The position numbers and the translations under genes are program-made. A stretch of DNA of 64,000 nt from Candidatus Woesearchaeota archaeon (GTDB lineage: Archaea; Nanobdellota; Nanobdellia; Woesearchaeales; GW2011-AR4): contig JACPJQ010000003.1 in the NCBI GenBank assembly GCA_016187465.1, forward strand, positions 1 to 64,000, in the 5' to 3' direction. Of the stretch, positions 25,179-33,536 are shown piece by piece (the first letter of the stretch is position 1; every line of letters starts with the position of its first letter). Below the pieces are notes generated by a model. It had not been told where the DNA came from. It made no database searches and was given only the letters and a program-made list of their open reading frames with translations.

Positions 25179-27731
25179 TTACCCTACAGAGCCTTCCATA
25201 TTCAAAGCTATCAGTCTGTTCAGCTCGATAGCATACTCAAGAGGAAGCTCTTTTGTGAACGGCTCCATGAATCCGCTTACAACCATTGTCATCGCCTGAT
25301 CCTGGCTTAAGCCTCTTGACATCAGGTAAAACAGCTGCTCTTCTCCTATTTTTCCGACAGTTGCTTCATGCTCGATATTAACATTTTTTTCATTGATTTC
25401 CATGTAAGGCACTGTGTCAGAGGCGGATTTCTCGTCCAATATCAAAGCATCACAAGTTACATGCGATTTGACATTCCCGCAGCCTTCTGCAACCTTTAGC
25501 AGTCCCCTGTAAGTTGTCCTTCCTCCGTCCTTGCTCACTGATTTTGAGGTTATCCTTGAGCTTGTGTTTGGGGCGTAATGCAGCACCTTGCCTCCTGCAT
25601 CCTGGTGCTGGCCTTTGCCTGCAAATGCAACGCTTAAAATTTCAGCCCTTGCGCCTTCGCCAATCAGGTAAATGCTTGGGTACTTCATAGTTATTTTGCT
25701 GCCCAAATTGCCGTCTACCCAGAAGACAGTTGCATTCTTGTGGGCGAATGCCCTTTTTGTTACAAGATTGTAGACATTGTTGCTCCAGTTCTGTATTGTG
25801 GTGTACTGTATCCTTGAGCCCTCCAATGCTATCAGTTCAACTACCGCCGAATGCAGCGAATCGGAGGAATAAACCGGGGCGGTGCAATTATGGACAACAA
25901 TTCCATTAGCAACATAAGATTCATCCTGTGCAACACTGAAATTGTACACCTCTAAGTCATTAACACGCTCTTTTATTATTTCTTTTATTGGAACAAATGC
26001 ATACTTGTTGGTGATTTGTGCGTATGATACAATTTCCTGCTTTAGTATGAGATTCCCATCAAAAGATTCATTTATATTATAGCCGACAATATTTGAGAAA
26101 GCCTCTAAATGAGAGCCGCCTATGTACACTACAAATGAATTATTCCTAGGTGCATTTTTTTTCCAAACATTTATTGAAGCAAATATATCCAATCTTAGCA
26201 AAATGTCTCTTGTTTGCTCTGCAAGCGCCTCAGAAATCGTGTTTATCCTGAACATTATTTTGTTTCCACAAGAATACCTTTTATTTATGAAACTGCCATC
26301 TCCGCGCCAATAGCCTTTTACGAATTCCATTTGCTTCTCTGGCGCTTCAAGAGCAAACCATTTCGGCAATGATTTATTTTTAGCTCCTTTGCCAAACTCA
26401 TTCTTAAAAAATCTTGCTGCCAAAGTGCTGCACAAAACCAAGCTAATCCCGTTTTTATATTCCTTGTATTCCAAGGGAGCCTTTCCAAAGAATTTCTCAA
26501 GCAGTTGGTTGACATCATCAATATATTCCCTCTCATTTTTGTTGAATGTAAACGAAAGATAGGATTCTCCTATAATGCTGCCCTCAGCCATATAATAACC
26601 CACCAGCCTAAAGAAGTCTTTATCTGTCTCTATCTTAAATTGGATGTCTTTGGAAGGATGTCTTCCCCTTCCAATTTTTACCGAAAAAAACCTCGAGTCC
26701 CGGGATATGACTGTTCTTTCAATTGGCATTGCCGCATAATCATATTTTTGAATATTGGCTGCTTCAATCCATTCCGGCTCCCACTCAGTATTTTTGTATT
26801 CTGCTTTTGTTCTTTTAACAGCTAATATAGGGTGCCCGCCAGTAATCTTTATTTGCTGTCTTGTATCACCATAGTATTTAATCTTGCATAAAACCCCAGT
26901 ATGCTCTCTTTTTTGAGTTTTGTAAACTTTTTTATAAGAACCAGTATGTGTCAGAACTGCGTCACCTTCTTTTATATCCTCAATTTTTTTTGTTCCGTTT
27001 ACTGTTTTTATCGGAGTTCCTTTTACAAAGCATCCCTCGACATAGTGCACAGACGAGCCGGGCTCTGCAATTATCAAAGTTCTCTCGAACTGCCCCATGT
27101 TTTGGGCATTGATTCTGAAATACGCCTGCAAGGGCAGATCAACCTTGACTCCTTTGGGAACGTAAACAAAACTGCCGCCGCTCCAGACTGCGCTGTTTAG
27201 CGCCGCCAGTTTGTTGTCATTATACGGGATGACAGTTGCAAAATATTTTTTAACAATCTCAGGATACTCGCGAAGTCCGCCGTCCATATCCAGAAAAATG
27301 ACTCCTTGCTTTTCCAGATCTTCCCTGATCTTATGATACACGACTTCTGAATCATACTGGGCCCCTACGCCCCCTAAAAATTTCTGCTCTGCTTCCGGAA
27401 TCCCCAGCTTATCGAAAGTGTTTTTGATGTAGGCAGGAACATCTTCCCAAGTGTCTCCTTTTCTGTCTGTCGGCCTTAAATAATAAAATATGCTGTCAAA
27501 ATCTATTGTGTTCAAATCTGCCCCCCACTGCGGCATTGGCTTTTTGTAGAATTCTTCCAGTGATTTTAATCTGAAATCCAGCATCCATTTAGGCTCATTT
27601 TTTATTTTTGAAATCTGCTCTACAACTTTTTTTGACAGTCCCCTCTCTGCCTTAAACACGAATTCTTCCTTGTCATGGAATCCATACCTGCTGTAGTCCT
27701 TGTCTAAAACCTGCTCTGCTAATGGTGCCAT
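25179..27731 (-). CDS. sufB: SufB scaffold protein interrupted by an intein
   Basis: 850 residues, ATG at 27731. Removing residues 234-615 leaves a 468-residue SufB of normal length. The extein contains IFYYLRPTDR, YVPKGVKVDLPLQAYFRIN, and the C-terminal beta-helix with LFYLMSRGLSQDQAM. SufB carries the cluster being built on the SufBC2D complex. The break falls in VHYVEG/CTAPVYSSDS, so cysteine 616 of the precursor is both the first C-extein residue and the conserved cysteine of the extein. The gene is first of the suf enzymes after the regulator gene. Confidence 0.95.
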   Translation of the reverse strand: MAPLAEQVLDKDYSRYGFHDKEEFVFKAERGLSKKVVEQISKIKNEPKWMLDFRLKSLEEFYKKPMPQWGADLNTIDFDSIFYYLRPTDRKGDTWEDVPAYIKNTFDKLGIPEAEQKFLGGVGAQYDSEVVYHKIREDLEKQGVIFLDMDGGLREYPEIVKKYFATVIPYNDNKLAALNSAVWSGGSFVYVPKGVKVDLPLQAYFRINAQNMGQFERTLIIAEPGSSVHYVEGCFVKGTPIKTVNGTKKIEDIKEGDAVLTHTGSYKKVYKTQKREHTGVLCKIKYYGDTRQQIKITGGHPILAVKRTKAEYKNTEWEPEWIEAANIQKYDYAAMPIERTVISRDSRFFSVKIGRGRHPSKDIQFKIETDKDFFRLVGYYMAEGSIIGESYLSFTFNKNEREYIDDVNQLLEKFFGKAPLEYKEYKNGISLVLCSTLAARFFKNEFGKGAKNKSLPKWFALEAPEKQMEFVKGYWRGDGSFINKRYSCGNKIMFRINTISEALAEQTRDILLRLDIFASINVWKKNAPRNNSFVVYIGGSHLEAFSNIVGYNINESFDGNLILKQEIVSYAQITNKYAFVPIKEIIKERVNDLEVYNFSVAQDESYVANGIVVHNCTAPVYSSDSLHSAVVELIALEGSRIQYTTIQNWSNNVYNLVTKRAFAHKNATVFWVDGNLGSKITMKYPSIYLIGEGARAEILSVAFAGKGQHQDAGGKVLHYAPNTSSRITSKSVSKDGGRTTYRGLLKVAEGCGNVKSHVTCDALILDEKSASDTVPYMEINEKNVNIEHEATVGKIGEEQLFYLMSRGLSQDQAMTMVVSGFMEPFTKELPLEYAIELNRLIALNMEGSVG
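25887..27032 (-). mobile_element. Intein with LAGLIDADG-type homing endonuclease in SufB
   Basis: 382 residues, from C234 to N615 of the precursor. N-terminal block A begins CFVKGTPIKTVNG; block B is ITGGHPILAV with T297 and H300; two dodecapeptide endonuclease motifs are LVGYYMAEGS (about 377-386) and VKGYWRGDGSF (about 471-481); the C-terminal blocks are YNFSVAQDESYVANG and VVHN before the +1 cysteine. All residues needed for standard splicing are present, and both aspartate/glutamate-bearing endonuclease helices look intact (E in first, D in second). The insertion point equals the known SufB site after VEG. Confidence 0.95.
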
Positions 27732-27864
27732 TTTATTTTTTCAATATTGGATTTGGTATTGTTTTATTGAATGTGAATTTAATGTTATTCGTTATTGTTA
27801 TTTTGTCTTTCCTAACGCATTAACTACACTTTGCCATTGATATTATCTAAAAAAATCAATAAAC

Positions 27865-28263
27865 TTAATTTGTCTTTATCGGTACCAGCCCTTCTTCAAA
27901 GCACACATTGCAGTGCTCCAGTTCTTTTGATTGGGACCTGTGCAAATCGCATAAAATCTGCCTCACGCTTGTCAGGCCGCTTATCCTGTACATCTCGGCA
28001 ATGACTCTCTGCCTGTTGTCCTTTTGGGCCAGAATTTTATCTGCCGATGCTTTTATTTCATTGACAACCTTGCCGCTGAACACAACTTCCTTTGCCCTCT
28101 TGGAATGCCGGTATTGCGATACGGCCGCTTCTGTCAAGCCCAGCATCCTGGCTGCTTCTTTCTGGCTGAGCTTGTGCTCCTGTATGAAAATTCTAGCTAA
28201 TTCTCTTCTTATCGCAGGCAGAATATACCTGACTTCTATCTCCTGCGGCATAGTTTCTTGCAT
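27865..28263 (-). CDS. Helix-turn-helix regulator with C-terminal cysteine cluster, probable suf regulator
   Basis: 132 residues, ATG at 28263. LSQKEAARMLGLTEAAVSQY is a clear helix-turn-helix. The C-terminal part has CDLHRS and CNVCFEEG, giving cysteines in the order C-x10-11-C-x2-C, a plausible Fe-S or zinc site. As first gene of the block, 133 bases before SufB, it is probably an autoregulated sensor of Fe-S status. The palindrome at 28267-28280 just before its start is a candidate operator. Family: archaeal COG2522-like HTH proteins; ligand unknown. Confidence 0.8.
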   Translation of the reverse strand: MQETMPQEIEVRYILPAIRRELARIFIQEHKLSQKEAARMLGLTEAAVSQYRHSKRAKEVVFSGKVVNEIKASADKILAQKDNRQRVIAEMYRISGLTSVRQILCDLHRSQSKELEHCNVCFEEGLVPIKTN

Positions 28264-28266
28264 AAG

Positions 28267-28280
28267 TTAACAATTGTTAA
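28267..28280. promoter_or_regulatory. 14-bp perfect palindrome, candidate operator
   Basis: TTAACAATTGTTAA lies four bases before the regulator ATG (28263) and just downstream of a TATA-like TTTATATATTA (28284-28297 on the minus strand). A repressor bound here would block transcription start of the whole suf block. No copy of it was seen in the gap before SufB. Confidence 0.6.
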
Positions 28281-28397
28281 GTTCTAATATATAAATGTTG
28301 TGATGAGTCGTGGGATGAAGAACACTTTCTGATGAATTTTTCGTTTGATGGTTTAATAACAAATGTATTAGTCGCAATCGCTCAGAACTGCTAATAT

Positions 28398-28784
28398 TCA
28401 TCTAAGCAATGTATCAGCAAACTCTTTTTGCATTCTGTCCCAATCTTTCTCTGGAGAACCTTCATGTTTTCTGGCAGCCCATCTTCGCATAAACTCTTTT
28501 AGCGTATACAAATAGTCAGAAGCAGAAACATTTGGATTCTTTTGTGTACGCCGTGCATCCAAATATAACGGTTGCCTACCGCTAAACTCGGGTGGTCGCT
28601 GTTCAAAATCAGCATTTCTAACATCATGCCACATTTGTTCATAGCCCGAGATAAACCTAGAAATTTCAAATATCCTAACACTCATGTCATAACTACTATG
28701 ATGAGATCGACTAGCCAATCCTCTCAGGTCAGGCATATACCCTTCCTTTTCTGCTGTTACTATAATATCTATACAGTTTACCAT
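28398..28784 (-). CDS. Hypothetical protein
   Basis: 128 residues, ATG at 28784. Soluble, helical, rich in arginine and aromatic residues (FEISRFISGYEQMWHDVRNA, LKEFMRRWAARKHEG). No family or motif recognised. It is transcribed away from the E1-like gene and ends 135 bases before the regulator gene; nothing ties it firmly to the suf block. Confidence 0.5.
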   Translation of the reverse strand: MVNCIDIIVTAEKEGYMPDLRGLASRSHHSSYDMSVRIFEISRFISGYEQMWHDVRNADFEQRPPEFSGRQPLYLDARRTQKNPNVSASDYLYTLKEFMRRWAARKHEGSPEKDWDRMQKEFADTLLR

Positions 28785-28936
28785 TCACTGTGCTAATTTA
28801 TGCCTATTTATAATATTTTCGCCCGAACCTCGCGACTTTTCTGACAAAATCCATAAGAACTCAGTAAATGGCAAAGAAAGCAACAAGCGGTTGACATTCC
28901 CAAAACCTTTAAAATCTTCTCAAAGTTCTTTCTATT

Positions 28937-30004
28937 ATGCGCTACATTCGCCAGGAAATCTTTAAGGAAATTGGAAAGAAAGGACAGGCAAAGCTGAGAA
29001 ACAGCACTATAGCTATAGTTGGACTAGGCGCTTTAGGCACTGTTTCTGCTCAGCTAATGGCAAGAGCCGGCATTGGAAACTTAATTCTGATTGACAGAGA
29101 CATTGTTGAGCTGTCAAATTTGCAAAGACAGACTTTGTTTGATGAAAGCGATGTAGGAAAGCCAAAAGCTTTGGCAGCCCAAGAGCACTTAATTAAAATC
29201 AATTCCGATGTTAAAATTAATTTTTTTATCGATGATTTGAATTGCAAAAACATTAACGGATTGATTCCAACAACTGACAACAGCAATAAAAAAATAAAAA
29301 ATAAAAAAAATGCGGATTTAATCCTTGACTGCACTGATAACTTGGAAACGAGGTTTTTAATTAACGATTTCTCAATTAAAAATAATATCCCATTCATCTA
29401 TTCTTCTGCCGTCGGAAGCAAAGGATATGTTTTCAATGTTATACCAAATAAAACACCATGCTTGAAATGTTTCCTTAAAGAAGCGGCGCAATTGGGCACT
29501 TGCGAAACAACAGGGGTATTAAACACAATAACCAATCTGATTTCCTCGATACAGGCAGATGAGGCAGTAAAAATACTGCTGAACAATCCTTATGAAAAAC
29601 ATCTTTTATTTTTTGACATATGGAAGAATGAATTGCTGAAAATTAAAGTCAATAAGAACAAAAACTGCATCTGCTGCATGAAGAATGACTTCGAATACCT
29701 GAATGGCAAAAAATCATCAAGGATAGTGAAATTATGCGGAAACAATATTTATCAAATCAAGACAAAAAATATTGATGCTAAACAATTCAATGCACTAGAA
29801 AATCAAAGATTTTCGGTGCCCAGAAATTCTAAGAATTTCTTGGAACTGAAAAATAAACTAAAAAGAATAGGAAAACTCACAGACTTCGGCTATTGCATAA
29901 ATTTTGGCAGCAAACTGACTGTTTTCAACGACGGAAGAGTTTTAGTCAAAGCGAAAGACGAAAAGGAAGCAAAGTCATTATACTCAAAATTTATAGGCAA
30001 TTAA
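28937..30004 (+). CDS. E1-like adenylyltransferase (UbaA/MoeB/ThiF family)
   Basis: 355 residues, ATG at 28937. It activates the diglycine end of ubiquitin-like sulfur carriers with ATP. The nucleotide loop is VGLGALGTVSAQL (G29, G31, G34), R64 in NLQRQTLF is the conserved arginine, zinc is held by C175/C178 (PCLKCF) and C244/C247 (NCICCM), and C189 (GTCETTGV) is near the usual catalytic cysteine. About 100 extra C-terminal residues after the zinc site are not part of minimal MoeB and lack a rhodanese signature. It should serve the carrier at 18914, completing the thiolation pathway. Confidence 0.9.
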   Translation: MRYIRQEIFKEIGKKGQAKLRNSTIAIVGLGALGTVSAQLMARAGIGNLILIDRDIVELSNLQRQTLFDESDVGKPKALAAQEHLIKINSDVKINFFIDDLNCKNINGLIPTTDNSNKKIKNKKNADLILDCTDNLETRFLINDFSIKNNIPFIYSSAVGSKGYVFNVIPNKTPCLKCFLKEAAQLGTCETTGVLNTITNLISSIQADEAVKILLNNPYEKHLLFFDIWKNELLKIKVNKNKNCICCMKNDFEYLNGKKSSRIVKLCGNNIYQIKTKNIDAKQFNALENQRFSVPRNSKNFLELKNKLKRIGKLTDFGYCINFGSKLTVFNDGRVLVKAKDEKEAKSLYSKFIGN

Positions 30005-30438
30005 AGCCCTTTCTGGTCAACCGGAATGCTTATCAGCTCAATCCCAAGCCTTTTTGCAACATCAAAGATTCTCTCATCCCTGTAAAATTCGCCGTAATAG
30101 ACCTTTTTTACTCCTGCATTTGCAAGCATCTTGAAGCAGCTCCAGCAGGGGCTTGCTGTTATAAATAATTCCCCGCCGTCTATCATCACTCCGTTTTTTG
30201 CAGCCTGAAGAATGGCATTTGTCTCTGCATGTATTGTGGCAACGCAATGGCCGTTTTCCATCAGGTGCCCGACTTCATCGCAATGAGGCATTCCCCTTAT
30301 GCTGCCGTTGTATCCTGTTGAAAGTATTGTCCTGTCCCTCACAATCACAGCTCCGACATGCTTCCTGTCGCATGTGCTTCTGGTTGCAGCCTCCTTTGCG
30401 ATGTTCATGAAATACTGCTCCCAGCTTACTCTTGCCAT
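30001..30438 (-). CDS. dCMP deaminase (ComEB family)
   Basis: 145 residues, ATG at 30438. Zinc-dependent deaminase: H70-A71-E72 in TIHAETNAIL and C98, C101 in SPCWSCFKM are the zinc and proton-shuttle residues. Family members convert dCMP to dUMP for thymidylate synthesis. It ends overlapping the 3' end of the E1-like gene by four bases (convergent). Its start overlaps the upstream kinase gene by 13 bases, pointing to a nucleotide-metabolism operon with NrdR. Confidence 0.88.
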   Translation of the reverse strand: MARVSWEQYFMNIAKEAATRSTCDRKHVGAVIVRDRTILSTGYNGSIRGMPHCDEVGHLMENGHCVATIHAETNAILQAAKNGVMIDGGELFITASPCWSCFKMLANAGVKKVYYGEFYRDERIFDVAKRLGIELISIPVDQKGL

Positions 30439-30995
30439 TTCAGTTCTTTCAATAAACTATCAATTTTTTTATATAAATCATTTAACGAGCCGTCATTAAC
30501 AATAACCTTATCCGCCATCCCAAACGTCCTATCCAGTTGCTGATTCGCATCAGTTTTTAAATTTTCTCTTTGCTCCTGCTGCTTTAAATCCTCCAAAGTT
30601 TTTGCATCTCCTAGCCTGTTCCTGTCAAGCAGTCTTTTAAACCTTATTTCAATCCGGGCATCTATCCCGACAAGGGCAAAATCCCTGTTTTTCATCAGTT
30701 CCTTTGCTTCATAAGGGCTTCTTATGCTGTCGATGACGAAGTTTTGATTTTTATTTATTTTTAATTGTTGTTTTATTTTGCCGTTGACCTGCTTAGCCAA
30801 GTAATCTGCCCCATACTTCTTCCTCAATTCATTCCCTAATTTAATCAGATTGTCTCTTGAATGCTCTAAATTTCTTTTTGTCGCCTCCTCCCTTACAGCA
30901 TCAGAAAGCGAGAAATATACAAACCCTTTTGTCCCGATATATTTTGCAGCTTCACCCTTGCCTGCTGCATTTTTGCCAGTTAATCCAATAATCAT
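30426..30995 (-). CDS. P-loop kinase of the dephospho-CoA kinase/dNMP kinase type
   Basis: 189 residues, ATG at 30995. GLTGKNAAGKGEAAKYI is the Walker A; FVYFSLSDAVREEA a substrate-side helix; NFVIDSIRSPYEAKEL the Walker B region. Archaea use other CoA kinases, and its overlap with dCMP deaminase (13 bases) and NrdR (4 bases) suggests a deoxynucleotide monophosphate kinase. This assignment is inference from context. Confidence 0.7.
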   Translation of the reverse strand: MIIGLTGKNAAGKGEAAKYIGTKGFVYFSLSDAVREEATKRNLEHSRDNLIKLGNELRKKYGADYLAKQVNGKIKQQLKINKNQNFVIDSIRSPYEAKELMKNRDFALVGIDARIEIRFKRLLDRNRLGDAKTLEDLKQQEQRENLKTDANQQLDRTFGMADKVIVNDGSLNDLYKKIDSLLKELKWQE

Positions 30996-31444
30996 TTTTT
31001 CTGCAGCTTTTCCAACTCTTCCTCAAACCTGTCAAGGTCTTCAAATTCCCTGTACACAGAGGCAAACCTTATGTAGGCAATCTTGTCCAAAGTTTTGAGC
31101 TTCTTCATCGCTATCTCGCCAATCACTTTGCTTTCTACCTCCACAGAATCCCTCTTCCTCAAATCAGACTCGACCTCGTCAACAATCTTCTCTATCTTCT
31201 CAAGCGGTATGTTCCTTTTCTCGCACGCTTTCAGTATGCCGTCAACAAGCTTTTTTCTCTCAAACCTTTCCCTTCTGCCGTCCTTTTTCACAACAATTAT
31301 ATCCGCCTCTTCAACTCTCTCATATGTCGTGAACCTTTTGCTGCACTTTAGGCACTCCCTTCTTCTTCTGGTTGCTTCCAGATTTTCAGTCTCTCTTGTG
31401 TCTATGACCTGCGTTTCCTCATAATTGCAGTAGGGGCATTTCAT
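30992..31444 (-). CDS. nrdR: Ribonucleotide reductase regulator NrdR
   Basis: 150 residues, ATG at 31444. Zinc ribbon C3/C6 with C31/C34 (MKCPYCNYEE, ECLKCSKRFTTYERV) plus the ATP-cone (VVKKDGRRERFERKKLVDGI). NrdR represses ribonucleotide reductase genes in response to ATP/dATP. No reductase gene is in the window. It is first of the three-gene nucleotide operon, and the region to 31497 is a divergent promoter shared with the caspase-like gene. Confidence 0.95.
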   Translation of the reverse strand: MKCPYCNYEETQVIDTRETENLEATRRRRECLKCSKRFTTYERVEEADIIVVKKDGRRERFERKKLVDGILKACEKRNIPLEKIEKIVDEVESDLRKRDSVEVESKVIGEIAMKKLKTLDKIAYIRFASVYREFEDLDRFEEELEKLQKK

Positions 31445-31497
31445 AATTGAGGCTGAATAGATAAAGATTTATAAATTATTCTGTGTAGCTGCGTGTA

Positions 31498-32271
31498 ATG
31501 GACAGAAACGGAACTCATGCAATTCTAATAAACGGAGATGAGAACAGGCACTTAAATAATATCAATATATTCAAACAATTTCTCCTAAATGAACTGACTT
31601 TTGACCCTATGAAGGTTCATTCTTTAGACGGCAGGTTAGGAAGCGATTATCTGTATAATATGCTTTCATTAATCTTTGAAGAAATAAATGCACAAGAGGT
31701 TGACCCAAAAGTTGTAATGGTTTATCAAGGACATGGGGATGAAACAGGTATTAGACCTAATAAATCTTTATTAAGCTATAACGAGCTTAGAGAATTAATA
31801 CCGCCCAACATTACTTTTATGTATATAAATGATACCTGCAATTCCGGAAATGCGGCATCTTTGTTTGAGGGACTGCGGCCATTGTATAAAAAGGGGATGG
31901 TTCTTACTTCTGCTAGCAGAGAAGAGGACAGTTATGGTGGCTTGTTGTTGAGGACCTTAATGGAGCATTATCGGCACAGTCTTGTTTTCAGAAGAACAGA
32001 GATAGGCATAGACGAGGAGCTTAAGGATGTCGATTACGTTATTGTTATAAATTTCATAAAGCCTCCGGAAGGTAAGGGATTGTTTGATCCTGAAGACATA
32101 ACTGTAGGATACACTTCTTCCGGCAGGAGAATTGTTGATCCGCGCAAATCCCCTTACGGTTTTGTAGGTGCCACACGCACGAGAGCCTTAAAATATGATG
32201 TAAAGGGTGAAATCCAGCATCCCCAAAGAGCGGGCAAAACATTAGACTATTTATTATTCAAAAATCACTAA
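31498..32271 (+). CDS. Caspase-like (C14-type) cysteine protease, second paralogue
   Basis: 257 residues, ATG at 31498; a TATA-like GATTTATAAATT at about 31466-31477 suggests a leaderless message. H79 in YQGHGDE and C114 in NDTCNSGN form the expected His/Cys dyad (D-x-C-x-S-G). The chain aligns end to end with the suf-embedded paralogue (HAILINGDENRH against YALLISGNGQHF; FLLNELTFDPMKV against FLLDELDFNPKKV), and the tails QHPQRAGKTLDYLLFKNH match. Six bases later a DUF1385 gene starts. Substrate and activation unknown. Confidence 0.82.
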   Translation: MDRNGTHAILINGDENRHLNNINIFKQFLLNELTFDPMKVHSLDGRLGSDYLYNMLSLIFEEINAQEVDPKVVMVYQGHGDETGIRPNKSLLSYNELRELIPPNITFMYINDTCNSGNAASLFEGLRPLYKKGMVLTSASREEDSYGGLLLRTLMEHYRHSLVFRRTEIGIDEELKDVDYVIVINFIKPPEGKGLFDPEDITVGYTSSGRRIVDPRKSPYGFVGATRTRALKYDVKGEIQHPQRAGKTLDYLLFKNH

Positions 32272-32277
32272 ATCAAA

Positions 32278-33192
32278 ATGAATCCTAAAAAACTCAGCGT
32301 CGGCGGGCAGGCGGTTATGGAAGGAGTGCTGATTAGGGGCCCGGGCAAGTACGTAGTCGCTGTCAGGAAAAACAAAAGCATTGTGACCAAAAAAGGCTTA
32401 ATCCCGAAGAAAAAATACAAATTTCTGAAATTGCCGTTCATAAGGGGGTTTGTGAACCTTGTCGACATGCTTGTCATCGGGGTTAAATCATTGATGTGGT
32501 CGGCTGAGCAGATTGGCGAAAAAGAAGAGAAAATAAGCAGGAACGAGCTTGCCATTACGATTTTTGTCTCCATAGTGCTTGTCATTGCCTTTTTTATAGC
32601 GCTGCCGTATTTTTTGACGCATCTTACGGGGATTACAGAGGAAAAAAGGCCGTTCATGTTTAATTTTGTCGATGGATTGATACGGATAGGAATCTTTTTA
32701 ATTTATATTGCTACAATATCGTTCATGAAGGACGTAAAAATCCTGTTTCAGTACCACGGCGCAGAGCACAAGGCAATACACTGCTATGAAAATAATAAGA
32801 AGCTTGATTTCAAAAACGTAAAGAAATTCACAACATTGCACCCAAGATGCGGAACATCTTTCTTGTTCATAGTATTTGCCATAAGCATTCTTGTGTTCTC
32901 CCTGCTGCCGTCAATAATTTTGATTTATTATCCAAATTTCTCAGCTTTGAATGCTTGGTCAAGGAAGGGCATACTATTCCCTGTTAGGGTACTCCTTATC
33001 CCAATCATCGCAGGCATATCATATGAAATACTGAAAGCCAGCGATAAGCACCAAAAAAATCCATTATTCAGGCTAATCTCAATGCCTGGCCTGGCGCTTC
33101 AGAAGATAACAACCCAAGAGCCGAATAAAAAGCAGATTGAAGTTGCGATTTACTCATTGAAAAAATTATTAGAAATTGAAAATAAAAAATAA
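32278..33192 (+). CDS. DUF1385 (YqhQ-like) membrane protein
   Basis: 304 residues, ATG at 32278. VGGQAVMEGVLIRGPGKYVV at the N-terminus and QYHGAEHKAIHCYE with TLHPRCGTSF in the middle are the DUF1385 signatures, with conserved histidines and acids that look like a metal site. Four or so membrane helices (IFVSIVLVIAFFIALPYF, IGIFLIYIATISFM, FLFIVFAISILVFSLLP). The family is widespread in bacteria and its role is not settled. It directly follows the caspase-like gene, suggesting co-transcription. Confidence 0.88.
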   Translation: MNPKKLSVGGQAVMEGVLIRGPGKYVVAVRKNKSIVTKKGLIPKKKYKFLKLPFIRGFVNLVDMLVIGVKSLMWSAEQIGEKEEKISRNELAITIFVSIVLVIAFFIALPYFLTHLTGITEEKRPFMFNFVDGLIRIGIFLIYIATISFMKDVKILFQYHGAEHKAIHCYENNKKLDFKNVKKFTTLHPRCGTSFLFIVFAISILVFSLLPSIILIYYPNFSALNAWSRKGILFPVRVLLIPIIAGISYEILKASDKHQKNPLFRLISMPGLALQKITTQEPNKKQIEVAIYSLKKLLEIENKK

Positions 33193-33447
33193 TTATTTTT
33201 CATTGAAAATTGGTTCAGTAATTCTCTTATAAAATTCAGTTTCGTTTTTAATATGGTGCAATGTCAAATCCATTCGCTCTTTGTAACCTAGTTTTGGCCT
33301 TACTCTCTCTAGTTCTTTATAAATTAAATAAACTCCATAAGAACGTGTTATTTGAATTAATTTTGAGCGAGCTTGCTCTATAACTGAATCGCCATAATAG
33401 CTTAAAAAGTCACTAATCTCTTCCCTTAAAGTAGACTCATTGGTCAT
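33193..33447 (-). CDS. Hypothetical small helical protein
   Basis: 84 residues, ATG at 33447. Entirely helical and charged (LREEISDFLSYYGDSVIEQA, YLIYKELERVRPKLGY). No family recognised. It abuts the stop of the DUF1385 gene on the opposite strand (convergent, no gap). Possibly an orphan gene of recent origin; no sign of toxin or antitoxin motifs. Confidence 0.5.
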   Translation of the reverse strand: MTNESTLREEISDFLSYYGDSVIEQARSKLIQITRSYGVYLIYKELERVRPKLGYKERMDLTLHHIKNETEFYKRITEPIFNEK

Positions 33448-33536
33448 TCATCTAGGATATACTTTCTTATTCTTAAAGCTTTCTTCCAGAAAATTATAAT
33501 TCACCAATCAAAATAAAAAAAATAAAAAAAAAGAAT

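Noticed and set aside
25179-27731. SufB as a pseudogene with a foreign insert
   Set aside because: The insert is in frame, begins with Cys and ends in His-Asn before Cys, and has intein motifs; it should splice out.
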